Made by a program: the position numbers and the translations under genes
Part shown: positions 10,723 to 24,243 of the stretch, piece by piece
Layout: every line of letters begins with the position of its first letter
Position numbering within the stretch: the stretch's first letter is position 1
The notes under the pieces: generated by a model
Database searches by the model: none
Told to the model about the DNA's origin: nothing
What the model saw: the letters and a program-made list of their open reading frames with translations, nothing else
From: Mesaphorura yosii
Lineage: Eukaryota > Arthropoda > Collembola > Poduromorpha > Tullbergiidae
NCBI GenBank assembly: GCA_009869945.1
Contig: WIXG01000287.1
Location: forward strand, 1-64,000
Length of the DNA stretch: 64,000 nucleotides
Direction: 5' to 3'

Positions 10723-13700
10723 CCTTAAACGTCAAACGTCGAAGACGACGTCGCTGGCTGAAGAGGAGCTTGAAGCAATTAAGCTTAACTGGCGCTTGTG
10801 TTTCAGCAGCACCGCTTCATATTTTCAGAAAAATTGCACAACGAACTACACGTCTCCAAGTTCATGGTGTGATATTTTGCGAGTCAGACGTCAGCATCGT
10901 CTCCGCCGGGCTCCAGCCAACCAAATCTGAAAAGCAAACCTGAATTTATCGCACATGTTTATTAACTATGCACCAGGTTGAAGAAGTGTGAAGTGGAATT
11001 CATCATTCATTCATCAGGTAATCAGCAACGGATCAGCTACCGGTTAAGTCATAGTCACAGTCACAAGTTAAGTTGTTGATTGTTCGTTGCTGGAATATTG
11101 ATTTTATGCACATTAGCACCTCTGCCTTGTGATTAAAAAAAACCAACGTCCTACATGCGAAAAGGACGCAAAGAGCACGCACGCACGATAGTAATTCAGT
11201 ATCGAAACCAATACCGAATTTGTTCCAGCCAAATGAGACATTCGCAACTTAGCAAGTTTGCACACGCAGATTCGGGCTCGGCTTGTGCTTGTTCCTACTT
11301 GAAAGTGTTGCAAAGCGAGACGAGATGTACGTGCTAATGAATACGAATTACGATTACGATTCACGAAACCACGAATGAATCTTGAATCAACAAATTATGG
11401 ATACATTAAGCATTAATGACCTGACGGCAACGGCAAATAACCAAATATGGCCAAAGGAATCGATCGATGATTTGCAATTTCTGCATGCTACTGCTACTCC
11501 AATTTTAACCCGCTGGTCAGCTGGTGTTTTACGAAAAGGCTCGACAGACGAAAAAGGGAAGATGCCATTTGAAATCTGTTGTTTTCTCAATGAAATGAAA
11601 CCCTTTACAAAGTTTTCTTTACTGCCAAATCTTTTTAAGCACAAACGAGAGCAGTGTGCGAATTTGAATTCGCAAATACCTTTGAATTTGTTTATGAATT
11701 AAATTCAGATCGTTCCAATAAACAGCAGAGCTTATCAGCAGGCGTCACACATCAACAAACAAGCGAGCGAGCATTGCTTTGCTTTTGCATTGCGTTTTGT
11801 TATCGCCTTGCTTGTCCATTAAAAAAGTCAAACTATCGCTCTCATTTTCTCAGGCTTGGCTCGGCTCATCCGCATGTCATTAAATATTAAATGTGAATGA
11901 TAAGGAGCAGACGCACGTAAAGGCAAAGGCGAAGAGCAGAGCAAAATGCCAAATGCAAAAGGTACCTCGTGCGCAGTGTAAAAGTGATGAGATCATTACG
12001 TAATGGTGAATGCTAATCTCGATGCTTGTTCTCTTCTCTTGCAACTTGTTCTTACTCTTGTTCGCAGTTATTACATGATAGTAATACTAATAACGTTATG
12101 TAAATAGCGAATAAGCGACTCGTGGACGAATTTGAAGTCGATCCATTGAAGAAATGCGAGAGTGCAGTGCTTGCGGATTTTTTGCATTTGGCCAAGAAAG
12201 GAAGGAAGCGGGATTGATAATTTTGACAGTCCGACTGCAGAAAAGAGCCGAAATGAGTTGAACCGGCTACGACCACGACCACACTCGTGAAAGATAAAAG
12301 AAAAGAAGAGTTGAAGGGTTGAAGACATTAACCGATTAGAAGTCGCCAGATGCGAGACGTGAGAATATGAATCTTGGACGTAAACAGGCTCATCATTCAG
12401 GAGATTACAAGTTCAGGCGGATTCTTCCAGTTTCTGCTCACTGCTCTGCTCACGCATACGCGGGCAATTTAGCGTCATGAAAGTCTTCATAATTATAAAC
12501 TATGACTATGACGCAACACTTCCACAATTGTAAAAGTAAATCGAGAATATGGAAGTGCGAATGACAGACCCACAAGCTATAAAATATTACTTACTGCATT
12601 TTACTACGTGTTTATTGTAAGCTTGAACTCTCGAACTGCGAATTGCGAGCGAGAATTTTACGAGATCCCAGCTTCAGCTTCTGTGTCACATTACGTGTGA
12701 TTCTCGTCTCCTCCGTCAAAGAATAACGACAACAATGAGATGTAAAATGAAGCGTCGCAGCTCAGCACAGGACAGCAACAGCGAAATATTAATACCAGGT
12801 TATTTTGCTCTTTGCATACAGGAAGAGGAATTTCGTAACGGCAGCATTCGCATTTTGCATACGTATTTTGCGTTGGCAGCGTCGGCAAATAACGAAGGGA
12901 TTCGTCACGAACAGTTTTATTTGTGCGTTAAGTGCGGTGCAGTGCGTTCTGGCTCTTTGTTTACTGTTGTACTCGTAAAAATGTCAAATATTCGTGATAT
13001 GTAGGCCAATTCCCTGGGCCAGCCTTCCGGCGAGTCTAGTTGTGAGTATAATTTTCAGTAAAAAAAATATGCTAAAAATTGGATACCCAATGCTGCCAAA
13101 CTTTTGAATTCAAGAAAATTTGGATACCTGTTTGGGTTAAACGCTATTTATGCTGGATTTTACGAAAGAGCAACTGGAGTTCAACTCAACTCAACTCGAC
13201 GAGATTCAACGAAGCAAAGACAAGTGGGCGACCACCTCAGCTTGTGTGAATCAACGGACTGAAAGTGACAGCACCTCACAAGATGCAGAAACGATTTCAA
13301 TTAAGCAGGGCACAGGTGTGCTTGGCGCTTACACTTGCGGTTGAACACGACTGTGATTACAAATTGGTCATTATCAGTATCAGCCACTCGTTCTGCTGCT
13401 GCTGGTCGTCGAAAAGCAATTAACTCAAACCGGCTTGCCTTGATTAAGCAAAGCTTAGCGTGGTTGCGTATTAAAATCCAACAAAATCTTACCTTCAGGT
13501 CTCAAGCAAAGCTTCAGAGCAATAAAAGTGGAAATGGGATTCAATTCACCTGGACTGTACCCAGTGCCCAGTGACGGCTACACTTTTATGTTTCAGCAGC
13601 GTCCGGCTTCCAATTCACTGATTCACTGCTCACTTCACAATTAACTGACTATTTTTAGTGTTTCAAGACTTGAGCCCTGCTTGCCTTAAATTATGAGCCC

Positions 13701-14112
13701 GTGGCTCGTGTAACTCGTGCTTTTCGAGTGTGGGTTTTAATTAGGCTTCGGTCTTGTCGTGAGCGTCATTTCCCAGCCTCGAGTCGAGAATTTCACTAAT
13801 TTAACTGTAGTTGCCTTGCTTAACGGACGAGGAACACATGAAGCGCGACGAAGTGTGGATAATTATGCAAAGTAGGTTGTAATTAGTTTCCAAAACATGA
13901 ATTCTGCGGCCTAACTGCTTGTGCACGCTTCCAAATCCAATTTCGAGCACACTTCGACTGCAGATTAGCAGTTAGCAGGACTTCGTTGGTTAACTGAACG
14001 AGAGGCTGACTGCGGATGCGGCACTTCAACACTTTCAACTCAACACAACGCAAAGCAACACGAGACGACAAACAGTCAACACAAAAACAACGCAGCGAGC
14101 GACGAGCACAGC

Positions 14113-14128
14113 GACTGACTGACTGACT
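14113..14128 (+). repeat. (GACT)4 microsatellite
   Basis: Four perfect GACT units are followed by degenerate copies (GGCTGACTTGACTACTGA). The same GACT/TTGACT word recurs at 14335-14370 in a looser array. Confidence 0.8.
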
Positions 14129-16968
14129 GGCTGACTTGACTACTGAATGAAATTCTCAATCACTGCTGAAACTGATGCTCAGAACGAGAAGGACATGTGC
14201 GTTAACGTTAGCGCATTACATAACACGATAGGGGATACTCGAGTTCAGCTCAGCTCCTGTCTCTTGTGCACCTTTTCTCATCATTAATTCCATTGAGGAT
14301 TATCTCATCACGCACCTGAACCAAAAAACAACTCCACTTGACTTGACTGCGACTGACTCAACTTGACGCACCGCATCACATTGCATTGTTTTCCTATCCA
14401 GTAAAATCCGCTTAATCCGCTTTGGTTTTAGTTTCGGCTTAGCGGATTTTTTGCAATTGCCAATTGCGCTTTGCCAATTCGCGAATTGCATTCGTCAATC
14501 AAGCTTAAGCTTGTCTGAGCTTGCTGTGTGAAAAACAAAAAAAATTGTGATTGCTTTTGGGCTGTGGGTTCTGGAGAATGTAGTATCGGGATAATTCTGA
14601 TTAATCTGCAATTCTGCCTTACCGTAAACGAAGGCAACGACTGAGGAATCTTTAACTTCTAACAGAATTGCATGATATTTTACAAGGTTATTCAACGGCG
14701 GACTTGCTCCAGATTGAAATTCTCGACAGTTGCAATGAATCCCTAGCAAGTAAGCTATTTTAAGCGAACTGGACTCATTTCTGGCTCGCGTTCGTGCCTG
14801 GACGCAAGGCCGATCAATTAATCAGCAGATAAGGCTTGGAATTCGAATTAGGCGAAGGTCATATTGCCAATTGCCCATTGCGTAAGTGTGCGGATCGATA
14901 ATGTTGATGGTCCGTGAGTCTCTAGTCGCTTGCCTGGCCCGTGTCCGCCGTTTACTTTCTGTTGAAATCTTCAATATTACAGCTTCAGTTCTTAAGGTTA
15001 CTGTTCGTGCATTGCCAATTTTTGTTGACAGGTGATCATTTCGCAGCCGCCAATCAGTCAACTTCCTCTACGTCATGCCACGAAGAAGCACATCGCAAAT
15101 CGCTACAGTAAATTGCAATTAATATTTACCGTACGTGCATGAAGGGCTTGCATTCAAGAAATGTTGTGCTTGATTTCGAGATGGCAGTCAACCCTTTCTT
15201 TTGAAGCCGCGAGTTCCTCGATGATTCTCTTGTTTTTTTTGCTTCTGCTAACTGCTCACGTCTCGTGTCAGCTTGGCCCGCCACGCACACGCAGCCACAG
15301 CCAGATGCTTCGATTCACTGCTTCTTTGGCTCTGGCGAGGTGATGGCCACGGCTACGGCCACATGTTGCCTATTGCATCCAGGAAACCAAAACCAACATT
15401 TGGATTCGCCCTCAGGTGCGACGTGCGAGTGCAGTGCAGGCAAGCAAATAAAAATAAAAAGCTGGTACACGTACAGGAAATGAATTCTTCGATTGACTGG
15501 CAAGACAAGGCGAAGGTTTTCCAGTCCAGAGACTCATTCATCAGCCATTACTCGTTGCATTTAAAGCCTTCCGTCGAATGGAGAATCGTCAAGCCATGCA
15601 AGGACAAAAATGCCAAATGCGTTTGTGTTTATCATCTTTCTTCGTCCTATTACGATTATTTCACCGTTCTAGCTATTTATAACCTCCAATTCCCAATGCT
15701 CATGCCCTCATGCACGCCGGTGCAGTTTGCAGCTCCGAATTGCTTAAATTAATCCTGGCCTGCATGACGTGACCGAATTCCATTGCAGATTATCATCATC
15801 ATCAAGTAAGTGCAATGCAGAATGCCTGCGTCAGGAGAGAATTCTCAATGGTCCAATAATCGACTCTCTGTCATTCTTGGGTTCATGTTCACGTTTCATT
15901 CCTTTTCAGCCACGCACGATGTTCCTGGCCTTTCTTTTGTGATGGACTCGAGAACGATTGCCCGGACGGAAAATTACTTCGACTCAGACCTTTTGTCAGG
16001 CCAGAACAAATTCCAAACCAATTTACGAGTATTCCTTGCTAATTGAAAATTATCTTTATTTAATGACAAATGGCTGGATTGACTAACCAATTGTCAATTA
16101 CACCAAAAACACTAAGCACGCTTCTTTTAAATGAAAGTACCCAAATAATTATGCAAAAACCGCATTGACCACAAAAATCGGGCAATCCTACTGCATTTTT
16201 AATCGAATTTGTATTTGTGGTAAAAAATATTTTATCCTCATCATATCGTCATCGATTCGTCGATTGAAATCATTCAAAATGAGTTGAATTGCATCAGAGT
16301 TTATGATGCCTCGTACAATTCAAGACGATGCGAATGCAAGTAGGCTACAACAATGATAATTAGACAGGCTTTGAACTGAATGCAGTCGCAATGCAGCGCT
16401 GCATTTCTTCAACCCTCCACAAAATCGAAAATCAACCCCTTCGCGTTTGTGTGCAGTTTCTTAAACAGCAGGTAAGTCAGCATCAGCCTGCATGCGTTTG
16501 TTTGTTACACAGCATTTTAAAGAAGGTAGGTGATTGTTGAATGCACGAGGAGGAAGACGGCCACCGCCACGGTAAATGTGAAATGTGAGAAATGTGCTGC
16601 ACAAAGTGGAATATCCTGTTCAGTCACCAACAAACAGCTCGGCGAGAAACGACGGACGAAGAATCCGCAACAATACAGGCGAGGATCGTACGTGGATTGT
16701 GGATTGTCAATTTAGTGCATTGGATCAACGAGTCTCGAGTCTTCTTGAACATAAATTCTCACAGGTGTCCGTGTCTTCTGTTCTGTGTGCTGTGTCTTTG
16801 ACGTGTCTCCATGTCGTACATTTGCAATTGCGTGGCAGCGGCAGCGTAGGCGAATAAATAATATAACGGGACTCGACTGATGGACGGACGCACCGACGAA
16901 CCGGCCGACGGGAGGTTCCCAGTGCTAAATTACTAAATTATGTTCCTGCGCTCGTGTGTGTTCGTAAA

Positions 16969-16980
16969 CGTACGCGTACG
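16969..16980. repeat. 12-bp perfect palindrome CGTACGCGTACG
   Basis: The stretch equals its own reverse complement and is centred on CGCG. It lies in non-coding DNA. A longer relative occurs at 21030-21043. Confidence 0.8.
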
Positions 16981-19900
16981 CGAAATTACGATTTTCTTTC
17001 ATTCTTGTGCCGTGCTGTGTTGTGCATATATTTTACAGTAAATTGAAAATCTTGCAAGTTTTAGTGACATTTAGTGCCGGGTGATCACGTTACACGTTAA
17101 GAATTTTAATTACTGGCCCAATGAACTTTTACATGCACGCGACTTTACGGCCATTCAATGAGTTTACTGAACTACTGCACTAAAGGTGAGGCTGAATTGA
17201 ATTGTGAGCATGACGCTGGAATTCGCTGGAAATGTGAGACTGAATAGTGAAGTATCGTGAGAAATACGCTGCTGGAACGCCGGAGCACGACAGCGACATA
17301 ATCGGACCTTAAATGGGAATTTAATAAAGAGGATCCAAGTGTCGAGTGTCGTGTCGGCTTAGCTTAAGAACGAGCAAAATTGATGGCACGCAGATAGAAA
17401 CGGATGAGAAATGGTAAGACAATAAATTCTTGCACTGCAAATCTTTGACTCGAATGACTCAACTCTTGACTTCATCTTGTCATGATTTCCAAAACGCACT
17501 GGTGCCGGCTACAGATGAAGTTGCCTTGCCTTGAACTCAGAAGTGACGACCCGCGGCTCGACGTGAGCCAAAAGCAAAACCAATCCACCTTTTCACTTTT
17601 ACCTTTCCGTACCCAAATTCCTCGTAAACCATAAATCGTTATCCCTTTCGCCTTCGCCTTCACCTTTGTACAGCAACAACAGCGTACCGTGCGATCGGTG
17701 ATTGTCAACAAGCAAGGCAACAAGTTCAACGGTCAAATGCGTGCCGTATATAATAACACATGCGTAAATAAAAAGCGAAATAGTGTGCGTGAATAATAGC
17801 TTCCAGGTTAAAGTCCAGTTGAGCAATTGTGCCAAACCCAGCAAAAAAGTGGGTTAAAAGCCAGGCACGTCTCGTCTCTCGACTCGTGGTCGTTACTCGT
17901 AAACGGTTACTCCATTTATGGACAAGTGGACCGCTCGCCACGCTGATGCAAAACAGCAAAAGCAAAACGAGTTTTCGTGGTGCCAATAAACTGGAATTCG
18001 AATTAATAATCGACCGTCTGCTCCGTCACGTCGTCGGCCGGCAGGCGAAAGAAAGTTGACTCAGATTAAAATTGAAGTCCGCAATTGCAAATTCAAGTCG
18101 TGAATCCGTGCAGTGCAATTTGACGCAACCACTAACAGGCAGCTGATAAGCGGTTTGTTTGGGACGTGCACGTAACGTGACTTGACTTGGGTTGAATTTC
18201 TCTTTCACTGCTCGCGTACAAATTGAGCCCAATTTAATTCAGATCTCGATCTTGCTCTGGAACTGATCCTTATCTTGTCAATTGCTAGTTGCAGTTGCGA
18301 GGTTGAGAATTGCGAAATTGCGATATGTGATTTGAGGAAGAATTCGCTCGTTCGCAGGCAGGCAGACAGGCAGGATTTTATGAGTTTATTGCCTGCGTGC
18401 CATTCGCCGTTGCAATTTTTCTCGAAATGCATAGAAACCTCTGAGATGCTAAAGTGGTGTGATGTCAATGTCGGAAGCGGTGTATCTTTTTTGTGAACTC
18501 TCACGAACAAACCGCTGCAGGTCAAAATATTAATGGGTTCACCTTCAACTTCAGTCTGCCTGCCTTCGCTCGAATTTCGAATCGTTGCATTCGGCGGATT
18601 CTCAAGCGATTTCTGGTATTCACAGCCAAAAATGTTGTTTTATTCAAGTTTTGCGAATTCGCAGGTGTTTTGCTGAGTTTATGCGTCTGTGAAGATGAAA
18701 ACCATCAATTTTTGATGTTTTTACAGTTTCGCCGTAAAAATCGTTCAGTTTATGGAATTTCAGGTATCAAAGCGCCGAGTTGTTTCAAAGGTTTAACTCT
18801 CTTATGAAGTTTGTAGTATTTGCAAATATTGACTTGGTTTTCCTCCACCCGCACTCTTTTTCATTGTTGCTGCATTGTTGTACCGGTACCGAATTGAAAT
18901 TCCACGGACGCATTTCGCAAACTGTGCCAAGCCAAGCCGTGCTGTGCAAAGTTGAATGTCAATACACAAACAAAGCAGTCAGCAGAAAGCACGGCCGCCT
19001 GGATTCGCGAAACAAAACGTGCTAATTAGCAGCTCTCTTTGTTTGTTCTTGGTCCATTTCTCAGCCACAGCCACAGCTCAGCTCGTAGTTTGAAGAGTTA
19101 GCGAGTACGTGTTACATTATATCATTTACTTTACTTACAATAAGAGGCGTAATTATACAGTGCAACAGCAACAATGCATCATGTGTATACGCTAACGAAG
19201 TTTTCACTTTGCATGTAATGCAAAAATGAAGTGGTACTCTTTCATCAGTGCTTTTGCGTTACAAACTTGTCCGACCGACCGACCAACTTTGGTCTGGTTT
19301 CATTATCAGCACTGTCGTCATCTTCTCGTCTTCATCTGCTCTGCGATGCAGCTCATCACTTATTCAGTGCATTTTGCATTCATTTGCATATGAATCAAAT
19401 CAGCAAACACAAACAGGTATTCGACGGCATGAGTATTGATTTTGGTGTTGGAGTCGCTTTTAAGGACAATTTCAAGTTTGCACGCTGATTAGGGCTCAAA
19501 ACACTCGAACTAAGAATCAATTAGGACTCGGATTCACTGCATGACCTCAATTGCGTCTTGTAAGTCTTGTTACCTGCTACCTGCTGTATTCACCGATTCG
19601 ATATGCAGGTGGCGATCTGTACCAAGTGTACGATCAACAAAACAAGACAACAATCTACGAGTAAAGGCTGCTGCTGCTGGTGCTAAATTGAATCAGTTTA
19701 ATACGCACGGCTTGGCTTGGAATTAGATTAATTGAAGAAAGTCAATGATCAGGCCGAGGCCACTAAAGAAACTAAGCTGTAACTGAAGCTGAAATTGGAA
19801 ACTAATGAAGGACGACGGAACAAGTAGTCGGCACGCCACGAAGATTAATGCTGGTTTCTGGGCACTGCGCTGAGTTCGTGATTGTAATTACATATGACAA

Positions 19901-21029
19901 ATGAAGAACAGTCTTCAGCCATTCTCTAATTGATTCGCATATGCAAATCACTATTCACTAATCACTGTTAATCATGCAACCATGCATCACCATGAATCAT
20001 GAAGAAAGGAAGCAAGGCGTTAGGCGTTGCCAGCCTGCTTCTGCTATCAAAAGTGAAGATTATTAATTACCTAGAAATATGCAGAGATGCATCCTGAATG
20101 GCAAGTGCAATGCAGTGGTCAGTCGTCATAAAGAATCACCTTCGAAGATGCAGAATGCAAATGCAAATATGCAGATTCGAGATTGATCGTTCGTGGCCTC
20201 GTGTTTGTGGTGTGGATCATTGCCAATAAAACAACATTAAACAACTTGTCAAGAATTTGAAATCTGTCAAAGACGGCCGTGCCGTGTTTGACTTTCTTCA
20301 CGAAGCACAGCGGCCGCAGCCGTCGTGAGTTTTCAATAAAAATTGGGTGAAATCTCGTCAGCGTGCCATGCAACAATGCATCGCTGACAGTCAGGAATGC
20401 ACAAATTATGAGCCGATCCCAAATTACTGTATGCTAATTTGTATAGCATAAATGCACGAATTCATGTCAAATGCCAAATTATGCAGAATTCCGTGTATCG
20501 TGTTTCGCCAGTTTTGCCTCCAGGATCCATTCATCATTGATCTTTGACCTCAGACTGCAAGCCAAGACAAGAAAGGAATTTCTCTTTGTTTGCCTGCCCT
20601 GCTGTGCTGCTTGGAAATATGACGTCTTAACGTCTTAACAGAGTCATAACTGGCTAATAGTCAGTTTTCTGAATATTATTGTTATTTATTTTTTCATTTC
20701 AATGCAGTGCAGCTCCGACAAGGCGACGACGACGTGTTTTATGGCTTCCTCCTCAGGCAGGACCCAGGCTCGAATGAATAAAATCCACTTCAAAGTGCAG
20801 TCATGTCCATGAATAAGTTCAATAATATTAGCATTAACTTACGCGTTTTATTACACTGCATTCTGAAACTTGAGAGGAAAGAAGGCATTAGTAATTTAAG
20901 CATAACTTTCATCTTCAGCCGTGAACCGTCGACTTGACTGCGCCAAGCCAAGGCAAGTCCCGTACGGAGTCTGCGTCTTGCTTCCTTGTCTTGGTTCGCT
21001 CTGGTCGTCTCGTCTGTATTAAAAAATTA

Positions 21030-21043
21030 GTGTACGCGTACAC
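21030..21043. repeat. 14-bp perfect palindrome GTGTACGCGTACAC
   Basis: It equals its own reverse complement and is followed by a second palindromic unit, ACGTACGT. It lies in the gene-free stretch upstream of the RhoGEF gene. Confidence 0.85.
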
Positions 21044-22218
21044 GTACGTGCTGCGATCACGGCCCATAATATTTACTCTTAATGCTGTGACATGAATTGT
21101 TGTTACCTACCTGAAGCGCCAACGAAGAACGTACGGAGGAAATAATCTCGCTGTCAATTTCCTCACACCGAATCTGAGCCTGAGTTGGAGTCTGGGCACA
21201 TTTTCCATATGACTTTCGACTTTCCGAAACGCCGAACCCCCAAAAGCATAGCATGAAATTTCAGCTCGACCACGAACAAATTTCAAGATCACCCGAGACC
21301 ACGACTAACGAAGGGGTAACGGAAAACAATTCCTGTTCACCTGCCATGCCCGATAAGAAGAATGCAGGAAAGGTAAAATGTAAAAGTGAAGGGTGAATTT
21401 TAAGGCAGGCAAAGTAAAAGTTTGTAAGTTTTCGATACCTGATTATTGATTTTCATGCTTGAGCACGGCGGCGAACGCGCCAGCGCCAACGGCCAGCTAG
21501 GATTCAGCCAGCCAAGAAGCTTGTCTCCTCCAACTTCGTCAAGTCAAAATGGTCTCTGCTCTCCGCTCCGTCTAAATAAAAATTTAAGGGTTTATTCACT
21601 GGTCGGGCCCGGACTACTCGATACGTGTCCGTTTGATTTTTTGATTGGTTGCATGCTCATTAAGGAAAACGCGACCTGTTGCATAACTGTTGATCATTCA
21701 ACCTGAGCGGAGCTCGAGTCGAGATTCGACACAGGTACTTAACTACTTAACTGCAATAGCAATGGTCCAACTTCTTAAAAACAAGCTCCCACCATTAAAA
21801 ATATTTAAAATGTTAAAAATCCATCCAAGCAGAGGCAGCGTGGTGAATGAACGTGGATTTAAGAGGTATATTGACCCTTTGGGGATGCAAACAAGCGAAA
21901 CTGCAGGGTAGAGCAAAGGCAAAAGCAATAAACATTGGCCTGACGAATTCCGTAGTTAATGAGCTAGAACGATTAGTGCGCTTACTTCCTTAATACGTGC
22001 GTGGTACGTGTACTTTGCATGTGGAGAACAAAATCCTGGCAACTGGCAACAAATTGCTAGTCAGGAACAGTTTCCCAATAAAAAGGCCTGCAGGTTAGAC
22101 GTCGACGTCTGGGCGTGTAATTTTAACCCTCCGCTGTCGCCAACTAAAAATAGGACGGCATTTACTTCATGATGTCACATACGCTAAGCAGCAGGACAGG
22201 AGAACAAAGTAGAACAAT

Positions 22219-22240
22219 TTGACATGGATTTGACATGGAT
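22219..22240 (+). repeat. tandem 11-mer duplicated once
   Basis: Two perfect adjacent copies of TTGACATGGAT lie in non-coding DNA. This is a simple local duplication. Confidence 0.75.
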
Positions 22241-24135
22241 AATTACTGGAATTACCTGAACTAGACAACTTTCCCTTTGCGTACGCGTCTTTTAAGGATT
22301 CCAGGCCGATGACAATCTTAATTCTCGACTCCAATCCCAAAATTAACTTGAATTTAATGTGATTAAGAAAGTACACGTGGTCGTAAACTAACCCGACTTG
22401 TCTTGCCATAGGATTTGTATCTTTTGAACGCGTACGCGGCGACGCGTCTCGCCATGCCGCAGACTTTCGAAATCGATAAGACAAAAGAATCGTTCGCCGT
22501 TTTGCAACGCAGCACAAAACGACAAATCTGCAAATGGCAAATGGCGAATCTCAAACTCGATCGACGCAAAAACTCGCTCGGCTTGGACTGACTTGATTCA
22601 ATTGTTGAAAGAGAAAATGCAGATGCAGAAATATAAATCAATATTTCATAACTGGCTTGAATTCGACCGACTGCGACTCGATCATTGTAGTCAATGTGCG
22701 CTGAAAACAAAGGAAACTTGTTAACCGGCCCTTTAATTAATAATTACGGCCAATGGCCGGCCGGGCCGCAAAAAGTGACAATGGTACAAATTCTGATGAG
22801 TGTTTAATGACAATTACGACTTGACGTGCAATAATTCATATTCATAATTTGCACACGTTCGAATTTGCGGTGCACGATTAAGAATTCGAAGCGAAATTTG
22901 CATGACGTGTCATTTCATTTCATTTGCTAATGGACAGCAACAGCATTTTGTTTATTATGAGAAATTGAAAGCTGCTTTAATTTCTCGACGGACACCTTAA
23001 CTATTTTCTGATGATACTAATTTGATTCGTATTAGTATTCTTGGGAGATGCAAAGGAAGAGAAGAGAAAGTGTCGTTGTCGTCAATTAGTGACCATTCCG
23101 ACTAGTGGCTGATACACTGCCAAATAAACTATAAAAGATATTGCATTAACCAGCGGAATTGGAGCCATGGTCATAAATTTTTGATTTGCCTCTTGACTGC
23201 TTGCATTTCTTGCATTACTTCTTGAATTCTTCGATCTAATTTACCGTTTTTCTTGTGTGCGTTGTAAAATCGTTGTCGTAATCGCAAGGGCATTGGCAAA
23301 AATTGCTTATCATTAAGAATGAATGAAGCCATTGGCTTGCTTTTGGCCTGTGCGCGTACTTTATTAGCACTTGGCTTAATTCTGTCATGGCTTGGCTGTT
23401 TTTGTATACTGCACTTGTCCACCTGTGCCTCATATGCGCTTATGAATGAGCAACAATCAAGCGATTCAAGTCAAGAAACTCAATAAACGTAGAAAGAGAA
23501 GATGAAGCGTAGAAGAGTACGTAGTTTAAAGTATTAAAGAGTCATTACTACCAGAATTTTAGTTCAGTGGAACAAATCTTTGCCTTTGGTCATTTTTCTT
23601 TGTACTGCGCTCGCTGTTCTGTACGTTTGTGGTGCGGTGCAACGGGACTTTGTCGAGTCGGGCACTGCTCACTCAACAATGCAACCATAGCCACAATAAA
23701 ATAAAGCACCAGCACGTACCTGTGCACAATTACTAGATAATAAATTTCTAGTCCTCGTCTTCATCTTCTTCTTATGCTTCTTATTCGCTTGTCATCCTGG
23801 TCCTGAGCAAGTTTTTACGATTTACTCAGGGCAAAGGCGACTGCGATACGTTGCGAACTCAAAAATGGAGCTCAGATCAAGTTTAAGCTCGTTTAAGCTT
23901 TTGCGTTTGCGTCTCTTAAATTAAATTAAGTCCTTATCTTGACAGGTGTTTGATAAGAACTCGCTAAGAGATTCGTGATTTTGATTAGATAATGAGCGCG
24001 ATGATGATGACTTCAACTTGCAAGCTATCTGCCACTAATTGATGTATAGTTTGCAACAATTTTTGAATGTTCCCACGGTTTCTTGCACTGCATATTAATT
24101 GCTAATTAGGCCCGTACCGTCTTTTCTTGTTGCAG

Positions 24136-24243
24136 GAAGCCAAAACTAAGGATTTGTGACACTGCCGGTCAAAGTCCACGATGAAAGACGTCCACGCATT
24201 CGAAGACTTTTACCAAATGTCAGCGTCGTCGCCGTCCATTCAG
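24136..24243 (+). CDS. RhoGEF first coding exon
   Basis: The acceptor TTGTTGCAG ends at 24135. The exon has 45 untranslated bases with an in-frame TGA, then an ATG opening [14 protein letters not shown] and ending S-P-S-I-Q at a strong GTGAGT donor. Joined in phase 0 to the exon at 32503 it reads S-P-S-I-Q-F-N-Q-S-P-T. Support is splice sites and phase only; the peptide has no known domain. The CDS proper starts at 24181. Confidence 0.6.

Larger units (their letters stand above)
10723..24135. other. 13.4-kb gene-free stretch between divergent genes
   Basis: This holds the presumed 5' UTR and promoter of the axotactin-like gene at the left and the upstream part of the RhoGEF gene at the right. 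A non-coding exon of the latter is implied because an acceptor precedes its first coding exon. Open frames here (for example 15273-15752, minus 22167-22517 and minus 23171-23422) show no recognisable domains. The DNA is rich in short repeated words (AATTCG, TTGAC, GCCAAG) and includes TACGCGTA palindromes at 16969-16980 and 21030-21043. No promoter element could be assigned with confidence. Confidence 0.5.

Noticed and set aside
11986-11995. TGAGATCATT, the first ten bases of the bantam microRNA
   Set aside because: The match ends after ten bases and no hairpin arm is visible.
15273-15752. 159-codon plus-strand frame
   Set aside because: Composition looks random, there is no domain, and it overlaps other frames of similar length.
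22167-22710. Two overlapping minus-strand frames of about 115 codons
   Set aside because: No domain; the composition is that of translated non-coding DNA.
23171-23422. Minus-strand 83-codon basic frame with a helical end
   Set aside because: No family recognised, no splice or regulatory support, and length within chance for this DNA.
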